This document shows positions 46,645 to 56,065 of a stretch of 64,000 bases of DNA, one piece after another. A model generated the notes under the pieces. It saw only the letters and a list, made by a program, of their open reading frames with translations, was not told the origin of the DNA and did no database searches. The translations under genes were made by a program, and so were the position numbers. How positions within the stretch are numbered: position 1 is the stretch's first letter; each line of letters starts with the position of its first letter. The DNA comes from Marinobacter salinus (lineage in GTDB: Bacteria > Pseudomonadota > Gammaproteobacteria > Pseudomonadales > Oleiphilaceae). The stretch is taken from positions 2,604,001 to 2,668,000 of the forward strand of contig NZ_CP017715.1 in assembly GCF_001854125.1 (NCBI RefSeq), read 5' to 3'.

Positions 46645-47874
46645 TCAGCCCCGTCCCATGGCTGCGGCTCCCAGGTCCCAGATCGGCAGGAACACGCCCA
46701 GCGCAAGAATCAGTACCAGCACACCCATGGCAACGATCAGGATTGGTTCGATGGACTCCGCCAGCCGCTTCAGGCCGTAATCCACATCCTCGTCGTAAAA
46801 GTCGGCAACGTTGTTCAGCATGTCATCCACTGAACCGGTTTCTTCCCCAACGGCAATCATCTGCAGGATCAACGGGGTGAACATATTGCTTTGGCGGGCG
46901 GTGCGCAGCAGGCTCTCCCCTCGCTCGATACCTGTCCGCATTTCCTTGATATGTCGGGAAATCCAGGCATTATCCGTAGCGTCGGCCACCACCGTCAATG
47001 CATGGGTGACCGGCATACCGGCCGCCAGCATAGTCGCAAAATTCCGCGCAAAGCGACTTAAGGTAATAAGCTCCACAAGAGGCCCGATAACCGGCACTCG
47101 CAGCTTGTACCGGTCCCAGGTCAACTCCCCCTGCTCCGTCTGTTTCCACTGACGTATCAGCAGAGCGGCAGCCGCCAAGGCGAACAGCACCACATACCAG
47201 TAGTTCAGCAGGAAGTTGGACGTGCCTACCAGGACTTGAGTCAGAAAGGGCAAGTCCGCCCCCAGTTTGTTAAACACGGCCGCAAACTTGGGGATAACCA
47301 GGAAGTTCACCACCATCAGCGCCGCCAGCAGAGCCACCATCACAAACGTCGGGTATCGCAGGGCCTGTTTCAGGCGCCGTTTGGTATCCCGTTCCAGCTC
47401 CAGAATCTCAGACAGGCGCTTGAACGCGTTATCAAGCATCCCGGTGTTTTCCCCGACATGGATCATGGCGATGAACAGTTCGGAGAAGACTTCCGGATGG
47501 GCCTGCATGGCGGTCGCCATGGTGGTGCCGCCTTCCAGTCTTGACGTCACATCTTCCAGTACCTCCGCCAGGACCGGAGATCGAGAGGTCTCTGCCAGTC
47601 CCCGCATGGTCCGGATCAGGGGAATACCCGCTTTGGTCAGCGCGTACATCTGGCGGCAAAACACAATCAGCTCGTCCAGCGTCACTTTTTTGCGGAACAA
47701 CGGCAGACCGTTCAACCGGTCGATAATTGACGCCTGCTGTTCCTGCTCGCGAATTGTGAGCGGCGTGATGCCCCGACGCATCAGTTCAGATGCGGCAGCA
47801 TCAGCACTGGCCGCCACAAGGGAGCCCTGCTGCACGGTACCGCGATTGTCCTTGCCCCGGTAGCTGAACTGCAT
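46645..47874 (-). CDS. mshG: MSHA platform protein MshG
   Basis: A 409-residue GspF/PilC family inner membrane platform protein. It begins QFSYRGKDNRGTVQQGSLVAAS and has two repeated T2SF domains: EVFSELFIAMIHVGENTGMLDNAF in the first and PLILQMIAVGEETGSVDDML in the second, with hydrophobic helices YPTFVMVALLAALMVVNFLVI and ILIVAMGVLVLILALGVFLPI. It works with the ATPase MshE to assemble the pilus. Overlaps mshE by one base. Confidence 0.94.
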   Translation of the reverse strand: MQFSYRGKDNRGTVQQGSLVAASADAAASELMRRGITPLTIREQEQQASIIDRLNGLPLFRKKVTLDELIVFCRQMYALTKAGIPLIRTMRGLAETSRSPVLAEVLEDVTSRLEGGTTMATAMQAHPEVFSELFIAMIHVGENTGMLDNAFKRLSEILELERDTKRRLKQALRYPTFVMVALLAALMVVNFLVIPKFAAVFNKLGADLPFLTQVLVGTSNFLLNYWYVVLFALAAAALLIRQWKQTEQGELTWDRYKLRVPVIGPLVELITLSRFARNFATMLAAGMPVTHALTVVADATDNAWISRHIKEMRTGIERGESLLRTARQSNMFTPLILQMIAVGEETGSVDDMLNNVADFYDEDVDYGLKRLAESIEPILIVAMGVLVLILALGVFLPIWDLGAAAMGRG

Positions 47875-49643
47875 CAGGCAATGCCTCCCACAGGCTCATC
47901 CGGAACCGGAATCTCATCTTCAGGAGAAAATTCTCCCTCTGAGGTAGCCGCGACACGCGCGACTTCTTCGAGAGTTGTCAGGCCCTGCAAGGCATAGTCC
48001 ATGGCACACCGGCCCAGAGGACGATACAGCGCGCCCCGCCGGGCCGCCCGGGTAAAGGCGGAAACATCCTGGCGGCGTAAGGCATCCAGCATGGCCTCAT
48101 TCATTTCCAGCAGCTCGTATACACCTACCCGCCCCCTGTACCCGGTATTGCTGCACTGGTAACAACCGCGGCCATGTACAAAACCCGCTTCTATATCCAG
48201 AGGGTCCAGATCAAAGCCACGAAGCCAGACGTGTTCCTGGTCCGTCGGCTGATAGGACTCGGAACAATTACCACACACTCGCCGGACCAACCGCTGAGCC
48301 ACGACTCCGAGCAGGGAGCTGGCCACCAGAAAAGGTTCTGCTCCCATATCGATCAGTCGCATGGCACTGCTGATTGAGTCGTTGGTATGCAGGGTGGAGA
48401 GCACAAGATGGCCGGTCATGGCGGCCCGAAGGCCAATTTCCACGGTCTCCCGGTCCCGCATTTCCCCCACCAGAATTACGTCCGGATCCTGGCGCAAAGC
48501 GGATCGTAAAACGCCGGCAAACTCCAGTCCGATTTTCGGGTTCACCTGAACCTGGGTAATCCGGGACAGCCGGTATTCCACCGGATCTTCAGCCGTAATT
48601 ATTTTTACTTCCGGACGGTTCAGCTCGGTCAATGCGCCATACAGAGTGGTGGTTTTACCGCTACCTGTAGGGCCAGTCACCAGGATCATGCCATGGGGTT
48701 TCCGAATCATCCGCCGGAAACGCTCCAGCAGTCGGGTCGGCATGCCGGTGCCGTCGAGATTCAGCATGCCCTGGCTCTGATCCAGCAAACGCATGACCAC
48801 CGATTCGCCATACTGAACCGGCATGGTAGACACCCGCACATCAATGCTTCGGCCTTTCACCCGCACATTGAAGCGCCCGTCCTGGGGCAGCCGCTTCTCG
48901 GAGATGTTGAGCCCTGCCATGAGCTTCAGGCGCAGGACCAGCGCGGCATTCACCCGCTTCTCCTTCATCACCTGTTCCTGCAGAACGCCGTCCACCCGTT
49001 GACGAATGCGCACGACAGTCTCATCCGGTTCGATGTGAATATCCGAGCTGCGCGCCTGCACAGCGTCTTCAAACAGGGTTTGCAGAAGCTTGACGACCGG
49101 GGCCTCGGCACTCTCAGACTCAGCCGAGAGATCCGCAAGATCAAAAGCATCGTCACCCAGTTCGTCTTCCAGCTCCTCGGCGAGCGACGCAATCTCATCG
49201 GTCCGGCGATACACAAGGTCCAGAGTGCTGAGGAGTTCGCTCTCCCGGACTACAGCCTGCTTGATCGGTTGTTTAAGAATCCGAACCAGCTCATCGTAGG
49301 CAAAAATATCCAGCGGATCCGCCATACCCACCAGCAACTCACCGCTCTGCTCCGCCAGCACAATACTGCGGAACCGGCGCGCCATGGCTTCCGGTAATTT
49401 CTTTACAAGCTCGTTCCTGAACTGGTAGTGACGGAGCTGAACGAAGGGCACGTCAAGCTGACGGGAGAGGATATTGAGGAGATTATCTTCATCCACATAG
49501 CCCAATTCGATCAGAGTCTTGCCCAGCTTACGCCCGGTATTTTTCTGTTCCCGCAACGCGGTCATCAACTGATGTTCAGTAATGACATCGTTCTGAACCA
49601 GCAGGTCGCCTAAACGGACTTTTTTCTTCGGCTCTGTCATCAC
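47874..49643 (-). CDS. mshE: MSHA assembly ATPase MshE with MshEN c-di-GMP domain
   Basis: A 589-residue GspE/PilB family ATPase. Two MshEN motifs at the N-terminus, R10-Q33 (RLGDLLVQNDVI...LREQ) and K39-Q62 (KLGKTLIELGYV...LSRQ), separated by five residues as in known c-di-GMP-binding domains; the second starts with Lys instead of Arg, and the first has Asp at the Gly position. Walker A GPTGSGKTT is at 324-332, with an Asp box (AEDPVEYR), Walker B-like VILVGEMRDRETV and a zinc-like tetra-Cys (VCGNC, CYQCS). The likely c-di-GMP control of pilus extension is established for this family. Confidence 0.94.
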   Translation of the reverse strand: MMTEPKKKVRLGDLLVQNDVITEHQLMTALREQKNTGRKLGKTLIELGYVDEDNLLNILSRQLDVPFVQLRHYQFRNELVKKLPEAMARRFRSIVLAEQSGELLVGMADPLDIFAYDELVRILKQPIKQAVVRESELLSTLDLVYRRTDEIASLAEELEDELGDDAFDLADLSAESESAEAPVVKLLQTLFEDAVQARSSDIHIEPDETVVRIRQRVDGVLQEQVMKEKRVNAALVLRLKLMAGLNISEKRLPQDGRFNVRVKGRSIDVRVSTMPVQYGESVVMRLLDQSQGMLNLDGTGMPTRLLERFRRMIRKPHGMILVTGPTGSGKTTTLYGALTELNRPEVKIITAEDPVEYRLSRITQVQVNPKIGLEFAGVLRSALRQDPDVILVGEMRDRETVEIGLRAAMTGHLVLSTLHTNDSISSAMRLIDMGAEPFLVASSLLGVVAQRLVRRVCGNCSESYQPTDQEHVWLRGFDLDPLDIEAGFVHGRGCYQCSNTGYRGRVGVYELLEMNEAMLDALRRQDVSAFTRAARRGALYRPLGRCAMDYALQGLTTLEEVARVAATSEGEFSPEDEIPVPDEPVGGIA

Positions 49644-50713
49644 TACCCTGCCTGCAGTTTGTTCAAGCGTTCGCGGACATACTCCGCGAGCGAAGGCGAC
49701 AACCCGGGCAATTGTGCCGCCTGGCCGTATGCCCTAATGGCCCCGCCAAGTTCACCTCGGGATTCCAGCGCAATGGCAAGACCCACCCACCAGGCAGCCC
49801 GGCTGTCGTCTACGGTGATCAACGCGGACCAATGTCTGGCTGACTCGATACTCTGACCATCCTGCTGCAGCAGTGTTGCCAGGGTCACCCGGTACTCGAT
49901 GTGCGTTTTAACCGGAGGAACACTCTTCAACAGTGTGGCCAAAGCCCCGCCGAGATCCCCGGCTGACAGCAACGCCCGGGCCCTCAGCAATCTCAGTGAC
50001 GGATAACCCTGCACCCCGTCACCGGAGAGCCAGCGCAATGCCCGGTCCGGCATTTCCTGCACCAGCATGGCCCGGGCAAAAACCTCCCTGCTCACCGGTG
50101 CGGTTTGCTCTTCGGCCACTTGAAGCAGTAGCTGTTCGGCGGCACCCGAGTCGCCGGCGTCCAGCAGTGTCATCAGCTGCCGGCTGACTCTCAAATCCAC
50201 CGTTTCCGGTGTTTCGCGAACCTGTTTGACAACCGGATTGGCAACTGGAGCCATCGAGCTTGCCGGCACGTTTTCGCGCACTTGCTCGGAGCCGTCAGCC
50301 TTCACCGGGTCAGCACTGTTTTTATCCGCTGGCACGGGCGACTCAGAAAACACCTGTGCGTTCCCGTCCGAGGCCGGGGAAGGCTCGGGTGGAACCACAG
50401 TCAATTCTTCTTTGGCCGGCTCAACAGTTTGCTCTGGTGCTGCTCCGGCAACGGATTCAGTAACAACAGGAGCCTCTGCCACGTACTCCCGGTGTTCATT
50501 ATCCGAAACAGTGGGTACCTCGGCATTGCCAGGGATCAAGAAGCCATAATAGAAGGCCGCTGCCGCACACATGACGATGAGCAAAAGCAACACTGGAAGC
50601 CACCATCGCTGGCGTCGCTGAGGCACTTGAGCCTGCCCCGTGTAGACTGATGCCACGTCTGGCCGATTCTGGCGCTGTTCTGCCGCGCGTAGGGCATCGT
50701 TCAGCAGGCTCAT
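49643..50713 (-). CDS. mshN: MSHA biogenesis protein MshN
   Basis: About 356 residues. MSLLNDALRAAEQRQNRP is the conserved N-terminus of MshN; a single hydrophobic helix (WWLPVLLLLIVMCAAAAFYYGFL) follows, then a Glu/Pro/Val-rich linker, then a C-terminal TPR-like helical part (EQLLLQVAEEQ, RALRWLSGDGVQ, LRARALLSAGDLGGALATLL). The ATG at 50713 overlaps the mshM stop by four bases; a GTG two codons earlier is possible. The TPR part is inferred to bridge pilus assembly proteins. Confidence 0.85.
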   Translation of the reverse strand: MSLLNDALRAAEQRQNRPDVASVYTGQAQVPQRRQRWWLPVLLLLIVMCAAAAFYYGFLIPGNAEVPTVSDNEHREYVAEAPVVTESVAGAAPEQTVEPAKEELTVVPPEPSPASDGNAQVFSESPVPADKNSADPVKADGSEQVRENVPASSMAPVANPVVKQVRETPETVDLRVSRQLMTLLDAGDSGAAEQLLLQVAEEQTAPVSREVFARAMLVQEMPDRALRWLSGDGVQGYPSLRLLRARALLSAGDLGGALATLLKSVPPVKTHIEYRVTLATLLQQDGQSIESARHWSALITVDDSRAAWWVGLAIALESRGELGGAIRAYGQAAQLPGLSPSLAEYVRERLNKLQAG

Positions 50714-51549
50714 AGCCACCTCGCCAGCAGTCCGGGGGGCCGGGCGCTTTCGGTATCCCGAATAGCCTGGATCACATGATGCCGGGTTATCAGGCGCTCC
50801 CCAGTGCCCCAGGCCGCAAGCATGGCTTTATGGGCGAGAATGTTAACGAGCCTGGGAATGCCACCTGAAGACCGGGTGATCAGGCGCAAAGCACCTGGTG
50901 AAAACAGATCACCACCGTTATACCCGGCCTGCGCCAGGCGATGCCGGAGGTATTGGGCAACAGACGCCTTGTCGAGGGGCGCCAGGCGGTAGTGAAAGGT
51001 GATGCGTTGGCGCAACTGTCGCAGACTGTCCTTCTGTAGCAGCAAGTCCAGCTCCGGCTGGCCAAAAAGTACGATCTGCAGCAAGCGTACGCTTTCTGTT
51101 TCGAGGTTAGTGAGCAGTCGCAAAGCCTCAATCGTTTGTTCCGGCATCGCCTGAGCTTCGTCAATCACCAGGACAACCTGCCGCTGGTCCATGGCCAGTT
51201 CAATCAGTCGCTCATTCAGGGCTTTGAGGATCTGGTGGGTATTGGCACAGAGGGACACATCCACACCAAGCTCCTCTGCTACCGCTTCATAAAGGGTATC
51301 TGGACTCAGGTGCGGATTGGGAATATAGGCGGTGCGTGCTTTCTGCTCAAGTTCGTTAAGCAGCAATCGGCACAAGAGGGTTTTACCGGTACCCACTTCG
51401 CCGGTGATCTTGATGAACCCCTCTCGCTCACCCAAAGCCACCAGCAGCAACTCCAGCGCGTCACTATGGCTGGGCGCCCGGAGGAAATAGCGGGTATTTG
51501 GCGTCAATGCGAACGGTGCTTCCTGCAGTCCGAAGTGGGATTCGTACAT
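50710..51549 (-). CDS. mshM: MSHA AAA ATPase MshM
   Basis: A 279-residue ExeA-like AAA ATPase. YESHFGLQEAPFALTPNTRYFL is the family N-terminus; Walker A GEVGTGKT at residues 50-57; Walker B VVLVIDEAQAMP; later FGQPELDLLL and RITFHYRLAPL. In the ExeA family such ATPases help place the secretin. It lies one base from mshL, its likely partner, and overlaps mshN. Confidence 0.92.
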   Translation of the reverse strand: MYESHFGLQEAPFALTPNTRYFLRAPSHSDALELLLVALGEREGFIKITGEVGTGKTLLCRLLLNELEQKARTAYIPNPHLSPDTLYEAVAEELGVDVSLCANTHQILKALNERLIELAMDQRQVVLVIDEAQAMPEQTIEALRLLTNLETESVRLLQIVLFGQPELDLLLQKDSLRQLRQRITFHYRLAPLDKASVAQYLRHRLAQAGYNGGDLFSPGALRLITRSSGGIPRLVNILAHKAMLAAWGTGERLITRHHVIQAIRDTESARPPGLLARWL

Positions 51550-51550
51550 G

Positions 51551-53278
51551 CTAGCGACGGGCTTTCTCCGGCTCGGGTGTTACGGATTCGGAGGATTTCA
51601 GCAAATCCCGGAGCACATTCATCCGTTCGCGACTTGCGGCAATGTCGGCGTTCATTCTCGCAGGCGCCGCAACCACCGGACGCAGAAGAATAACCAGTTC
51701 GCTCTTGCGGGATTCAAAGCGGCGCTGCTTGAACAGCTCACCGACAACGGGGATGTCGCTGAAAAATGGCACCGCGGAGTTGTTATCTTCACTGGTGTTC
51801 TGGATCAGGCCACCAATCACTACAATCTGACCGCTTTCAGCGCGAATGACGCTATCCGTTTCACGCACGGTGCTGCTCGCTAATGGCAGGGTGACATCCC
51901 GTTCACCAATCGTGATAATTTTCTCCTGATCATTCACTTCACTCACCGAGGGGTGGACGTGAAGTGTGATACTGCCGCTTTCGGAAATCTGCGGAGTAAC
52001 ATCCAGGGAAATTCCGGAAAAGAAAGGCGTCAGCTCAACCGATGTGGATGTGCTGTCGCTGCCGGTAACCGTGGAGTTATCATCGTTGAAGTCAATGTCC
52101 GTCACAAAGAACTCATCCGTGCCAACCTTGATCACCGCTTTCTGGTTGTTCACAGTGGAAATTCGGGGGCTGGAGAGAATCTGGACATTGCCTTGCTCAC
52201 CCAGCAACTGGATCAGCCCGGTAAAATCGCCGGCACGAACACTGGCTGAAAACAGGCCGCCGATGTCTGAGGTCTGGATCGCCTGACCAGCCAGGGCCTG
52301 GGCGGTAAAATCTTCAGGCAGACCGTCGGACGCGGTAATGCCAGAGGCACTCTGCAGGTCCGACCAGTTGATTCCCTGCTGATAACCTTCATTCAAAGCG
52401 ATCTCGAGAATTTTTGCCTCCAGAATAACCTGTCGCTGCATGATCAGTTCGGTACGGCGCAGATACTCTTCCACTACACGCAGCTCATCACTGCCGGCCC
52501 GAACCATAACCAGTCCGGCTCCCGGATTTACAATGACCTGGTTAGCGTCATCACCACCAATAATCATGGTGAGAGCCTGACGGATATCAGACCAGAAGTC
52601 CGATTCGGTTTCTGTGGAAATGGTTGTTCCAACCAGGCTCCTTGTATCATTGCCACCAGAATTGCCAGTATTGTCTGCCGAGCTTCCACTCCCTCGGGAA
52701 CTGGTGACCTGACCAGAACTTACCCGGGTCTCCGACCCGCCCTTGCGCTTGAAATACAAGTAATCAATCGGGAACAGACGGGTCTGGATAACATCATCAT
52801 TGACCCGGAACAGTCGGCCGCTGCGTTCGATATCAAGGTTGTAGAGATCTGCAGCAATATCCATAACTTCAGGCACGGTGACATCACGCAGACGTAAATC
52901 AATATTCGCTGCCACATCGGGATGAACCACCACGTTGTAACGGGTGCCATCAACGAGAGCTTCAAAGAAGCTGCCCGCCGCTATGCCACTGGCGTTAACA
53001 TCGAAGCGCTCCTCAAGATCCGCTCGGGCCGTGAGAGGAGGCAAGAGCGCGGCACTCACATCTGCGGGCACAGCGGAAGGTCCTGACGCGGGACTGTTGT
53101 TCGGTGAAGACGGCTGTTCCGCCTCCGCCAGGGCACTTTCGATAGCATCAGCGGCATCGGTGGACGTCGCCGCCGATGTTCGCATGAGCGGATTGTTGGT
53201 GCACGCTGTCAGCATGGCTGCCATCAGCAGTGCACCCAGTCGTTTCATCGTAATCATGGTTGCCTGTTTGTTTGTCAT
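51551..53278 (-). CDS. mshL: MSHA secretin MshL
   Basis: A 575-residue outer membrane secretin that forms the pilus exit pore. A lipoprotein signal with lipobox LTAC (C26) precedes a variable Ser/Ala/Pro-rich stretch and an N0/STN-like domain (DLRLRDVTVPEVMDIAADLYNL). N1-like domain is VIVNPGAGLVMVRAG; secretin core includes EAKILEIALNEGYQQGINW, NVQILSSPRISTVNNQKAVIKVG and the conserved VPFFSDIPVVGELFK at the end. The ATG overlaps the mshK stop by one base (TAATG). Confidence 0.94.
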   Translation of the reverse strand: MTNKQATMITMKRLGALLMAAMLTACTNNPLMRTSAATSTDAADAIESALAEAEQPSSPNNSPASGPSAVPADVSAALLPPLTARADLEERFDVNASGIAAGSFFEALVDGTRYNVVVHPDVAANIDLRLRDVTVPEVMDIAADLYNLDIERSGRLFRVNDDVIQTRLFPIDYLYFKRKGGSETRVSSGQVTSSRGSGSSADNTGNSGGNDTRSLVGTTISTETESDFWSDIRQALTMIIGGDDANQVIVNPGAGLVMVRAGSDELRVVEEYLRRTELIMQRQVILEAKILEIALNEGYQQGINWSDLQSASGITASDGLPEDFTAQALAGQAIQTSDIGGLFSASVRAGDFTGLIQLLGEQGNVQILSSPRISTVNNQKAVIKVGTDEFFVTDIDFNDDNSTVTGSDSTSTSVELTPFFSGISLDVTPQISESGSITLHVHPSVSEVNDQEKIITIGERDVTLPLASSTVRETDSVIRAESGQIVVIGGLIQNTSEDNNSAVPFFSDIPVVGELFKQRRFESRKSELVILLRPVVAAPARMNADIAASRERMNVLRDLLKSSESVTPEPEKARR

Positions 53279-53622
53279 TAGTTGTCCCGCACCTGCGGAA
53301 GCCTGTCGAGATACAACACCCGCAAACGCCCGTCATCCAAAACCTCTACCCGGTTACGGTGTATTCGACGAACCCGGACACCATCAAATATCTGCCCTTC
53401 AGCCCGTGGCTGGCCATTGATAACCGCCACCCGCCGTTTGCTTCCCACCAGAATGGACTCGAGGGCGAGAGAGGTCATAGGCGCAACTTTGGCCGGCGTG
53501 TCACCGCTGTCTGGTGGCCGGGTCGGATCCTGAAGCCCGGAGGCCTGGGACGCAAAGACCATCAAAAGCCCGGCCATTGCCGGGACAAGTAGACTGGGGA
53601 TCCCCCCCATCAGTCTGCACAC
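53278..53622 (-). CDS. mshK: MSHA biogenesis protein MshK
   Basis: A 114-residue exported protein with a signal-like helix (LLVPAMAGLLMVFASQASG) and the DPTRPP motif that also starts PilP/GspC-type domains, then LALESILVGSKRRVAVINGQ and VRRIHRNRVEVL. Likely a PilP-like periplasmic link between inner membrane proteins and the secretin MshL. Abuts mshJ with one base between. Confidence 0.85.
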   Translation of the reverse strand: MCRLMGGIPSLLVPAMAGLLMVFASQASGLQDPTRPPDSGDTPAKVAPMTSLALESILVGSKRRVAVINGQPRAEGQIFDGVRVRRIHRNRVEVLDDGRLRVLYLDRLPQVRDN

Positions 53623-53623
53623 A

Positions 53624-54316
53624 TCACACCCCCAACCAGGCAGGTTCGAGACTCAGGGTTCGCACCCGGATAACGGCTTCTCCCGTAGGCCAGTTTTTAG
53701 CATTGTATTCCAGCACCACCCACCCGAGGCGCTCATCCAGAGCCTCCAGGTGCTCCAGGTAAGCCAGTACCTCCAGATAACTTCCTTCAATCGTCAGCTC
53801 AACATCATGCGCGTACAGTAAAGGGGCTTCACTTTTCTTACCGGGCGATTCATCGTCAGATGCTTCCGGCTCCGGGGCAAAAACCGGTGTCGGTGTTTTC
53901 AACTCCATGGTCCGAAGTTTCAGGACTTGCTGGGCTGAAAGCATCTCTCTCAGTAACGACACCATGGCCTTAGGGGCAATCAATTGTCCCGTGGTATCGG
54001 CAATCTGCCGGTTGAGCCCCTCAAGGCGTGCCTGCCGGGCCCTCAACTGGTTACGAAGTTCTTGCGAAGGATCTTTGGCTAACTGGTGATTCAGACTCTG
54101 CTGCTGCGACAGCAGGCTGTCACGGCTATCCACCAATGTGCGTTGCCGGTTCTCGAGCTGTTGCTGCGTTTTCAGCGCAGGTGCAATACCCAGATCCCAC
54201 CCCAAAACCACCAGCAGCACCAGAACAGTGGCCGTAATCAGCGCACGCTCCCGAATTGGCCGCTCATTAAACCACGCCGCGCCCCGATCCAGGGATTCAC
54301 GCCAGGACGCTGCCAT
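53624..54316 (-). CDS. mshJ: MSHA biogenesis protein MshJ (PilO-like)
   Basis: A 230-residue bitopic protein: short cytoplasmic start, helix (ALITATVLVLLVVLGWDLGIA), long coiled coil (TQQQLENRQRTLVDSRDSLLSQQ) and a ferredoxin-like C-terminal domain (DVELTIEGSYLEVLAYLEHLEAL). This is the PilO layout. It would dimerise with the PilN-like product of the preceding gene on the inner membrane. Confidence 0.88.
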   Translation of the reverse strand: MAASWRESLDRGAAWFNERPIRERALITATVLVLLVVLGWDLGIAPALKTQQQLENRQRTLVDSRDSLLSQQQSLNHQLAKDPSQELRNQLRARQARLEGLNRQIADTTGQLIAPKAMVSLLREMLSAQQVLKLRTMELKTPTPVFAPEPEASDDESPGKKSEAPLLYAHDVELTIEGSYLEVLAYLEHLEALDERLGWVVLEYNAKNWPTGEAVIRVRTLSLEPAWLGV

Positions 54317-54921
54317 CAGCCGCCCTCCCCGGAACGCTCAGTGGCCACATGAAAGTCAATCCATGCTCCTTCGTCAGGCCTTGAAAGCCGGAATGCACCA
54401 AACGTCTTTCCGGTGAACACCGGTTCATCACCCAGATTTTCCAGATACGCAGGCACCAGAGCGCCGGATCGTGCCCGACCTTCGATGGTGACCTGTCCCC
54501 TTTCCGCGTCAAGGCGTAAGGCTGTTAACCAAACGTCTTCGGGGATCTGCCTTGCAAGCGCGGCCATCCGGGGCGAAAAGCTCTGGCCCCCGTCCAGGAC
54601 AAGGCTTTCTACGCGTTCCAGCAAACGCTGTCGGCGTGTGAGAGTATCGGTAATTCGCTTCAGGGCATCTTGCACTTCCGGGGCCGGCTGCCTGGCACTC
54701 ACGGCCTCTGACAGCTGGGTTACAACCTGATCAAGACTGCGAGTCTCTTGTTCCAGCCGGGTAACATGCTCTTCCAGATGGTTATTCTGATACTGAACAA
54801 CGCCATAGGCCGCAGCAAACCCGGCAAAAGCAAGACCAACAAGACCCATGGCAGCGCCTGCCTTGAATATTTCTTTCCTGGGGCGCAGCTCTCTGGTGAA
54901 GAGGTTGACCTGCTGAATCAT
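54316..54921 (-). CDS. PilN-like MSHA biogenesis protein
   Basis: About 201 residues, PilN layout. IQQVNLFTRELRPRKE at the N-terminus has the conserved (I/V)NL(L/F) motif that docks into the PilM-like partner. One membrane helix (AAMGLVGLAFAGFAAAYGVV), then a coiled coil (LEEHVTRLEQETRSLDQVV) and a small C-terminal domain (VWLTALRLDAERGQVTIEGRA). The ATG at 54921 overlaps the mshI stop by four bases. Some annotations call this mshI2. Confidence 0.86.
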   Translation of the reverse strand: MIQQVNLFTRELRPRKEIFKAGAAMGLVGLAFAGFAAAYGVVQYQNNHLEEHVTRLEQETRSLDQVVTQLSEAVSARQPAPEVQDALKRITDTLTRRQRLLERVESLVLDGGQSFSPRMAALARQIPEDVWLTALRLDAERGQVTIEGRARSGALVPAYLENLGDEPVFTGKTFGAFRLSRPDEGAWIDFHVATERSGEGG

Positions 54922-55850
54922 GGACGGTCCCCGCCAGCAATAGAGAGGCTGGCACTCCAAGCCGGCAAACACCGACTGTCCAGAGCCTCCTCAAGGCCAA
55001 TCGTCGACCAGTCCAGGGTCTCTACCCCAGCAGCCACATAAGTGGACAACATGGATACCAACGGCATGACGTTGTCCCGGGCAACGATGTGGATCATTGC
55101 GGGCGGAACCTGGCCAAGCTGGCTCTCGTAATAATCCAGCGAACGCTGCATTTCCAGTGCCAGTGACTGAACGGCGCTTTCCTGGCGACCGGCGTCCCAG
55201 AGGTCTTCAAGAGCCACATCAAGGCGGCGCGACATGTACAGAGTCTCCTCGCGGCAAACCACCATCTGACCGTATCGCTCCCTTAGATGAACAAGTGCCG
55301 CCCCATGCTTTTTCTTATCCAGCCAGCTGACGAGATTACGCAAGGCCAGTTCGGCAATATCGATTCGGTCGAGCTTGAGGCCGGAACCCTGCACCAACGT
55401 CACCAGTTCACTGACCAGGGACTTTCGTGCAGCAACCACATTTACCAGAACGCCGCGACCACGGGAGGCATCTTCAGGAAAAGGAAAAACATCCGAAACC
55501 GCGTCCGAAGGACTGAAGTCGAGGAGGTCCTTGAGCTTCCATTTCAGGGCATCCCCCAACTCGGATTCCTCAATACCCTCCGGCTGCTCCATCTGAAAAA
55601 CCTGATATTGATCCAGGGGCAATACCAGTGTGGTGACCGCACCCGACCAGCCTGACTTGTCCACCAGGGACTGCAAAACCTTATGACGCTTCGCGGGCAA
55701 GCATTCAACGAAGCCGGCAGAGGGCGCGAACGCACCGGGAGACAGCGCCCAGGCAATGCCGTCCGGACGTACTTCCAGGCATACACGCTGGCGGCTGCCA
55801 GTGCCAGCAAACAGGCCGGTAATCTTTTTTACAATGGCATTTTTTGTCAT
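54918..55850 (-). CDS. mshI: MSHA biogenesis protein MshI (PilM-like)
   Basis: A 310-residue actin-like cytoplasmic protein, first gene of the operon. TLVLPLDQYQVFQMEQPEG and DALKWKLKDLLDFSPSDAVSDVF are typical of PilM-like MshI; a later LVHLRERYGQMVVC lies at the ATP-binding position. Expected to bind the PilN-like neighbour's N-terminal motif at the inner membrane. mshH, which heads the Vibrio locus, is absent here. The 215-base gap up to ssb should hold the operon promoter. Confidence 0.88.
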   Translation of the reverse strand: MTKNAIVKKITGLFAGTGSRQRVCLEVRPDGIAWALSPGAFAPSAGFVECLPAKRHKVLQSLVDKSGWSGAVTTLVLPLDQYQVFQMEQPEGIEESELGDALKWKLKDLLDFSPSDAVSDVFPFPEDASRGRGVLVNVVAARKSLVSELVTLVQGSGLKLDRIDIAELALRNLVSWLDKKKHGAALVHLRERYGQMVVCREETLYMSRRLDVALEDLWDAGRQESAVQSLALEMQRSLDYYESQLGQVPPAMIHIVARDNVMPLVSMLSTYVAAGVETLDWSTIGLEEALDSRCLPAWSASLSIAGGDRP

Positions 55851-56010
55851 GTAGCTCTTTCAGGCAGTACCTAGACCACTCGCCAGCCTCAGGCCCGGCT
55901 TATAGTGCCGAAAAAATAGGCAGTTTTACATATAGCGGCATGATAGATGAGAAAGTGAATGTAACTCCACGTTTTTCGTAAAATTTCACGTTCTATTGCA
56001 AGGCACTTAC

Positions 56011-56038
56011 AAAAAAGCCTCCGCAAGACGGAGGCTTC
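56011..56038 (-). terminator. Intrinsic terminator downstream of ssb
   Basis: On the minus strand, AAGCCTCCG-TCTTG-CGGAGGCTT is followed by a T tract (TTTTTTG), 28 bases past the ssb stop. It separates ssb from the msh operon. Confidence 0.93.
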
Positions 56039-56065
56039 GATGATAATGATTGCTCAAGATTTGCT

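Noticed and set aside
55851..56010. Flagellar-type sigma-28 promoter before mshI (TAAA-N15-GGCACTAT)
   Set aside because: The -10 part matches GCCGATAA poorly; not enough to claim a site.
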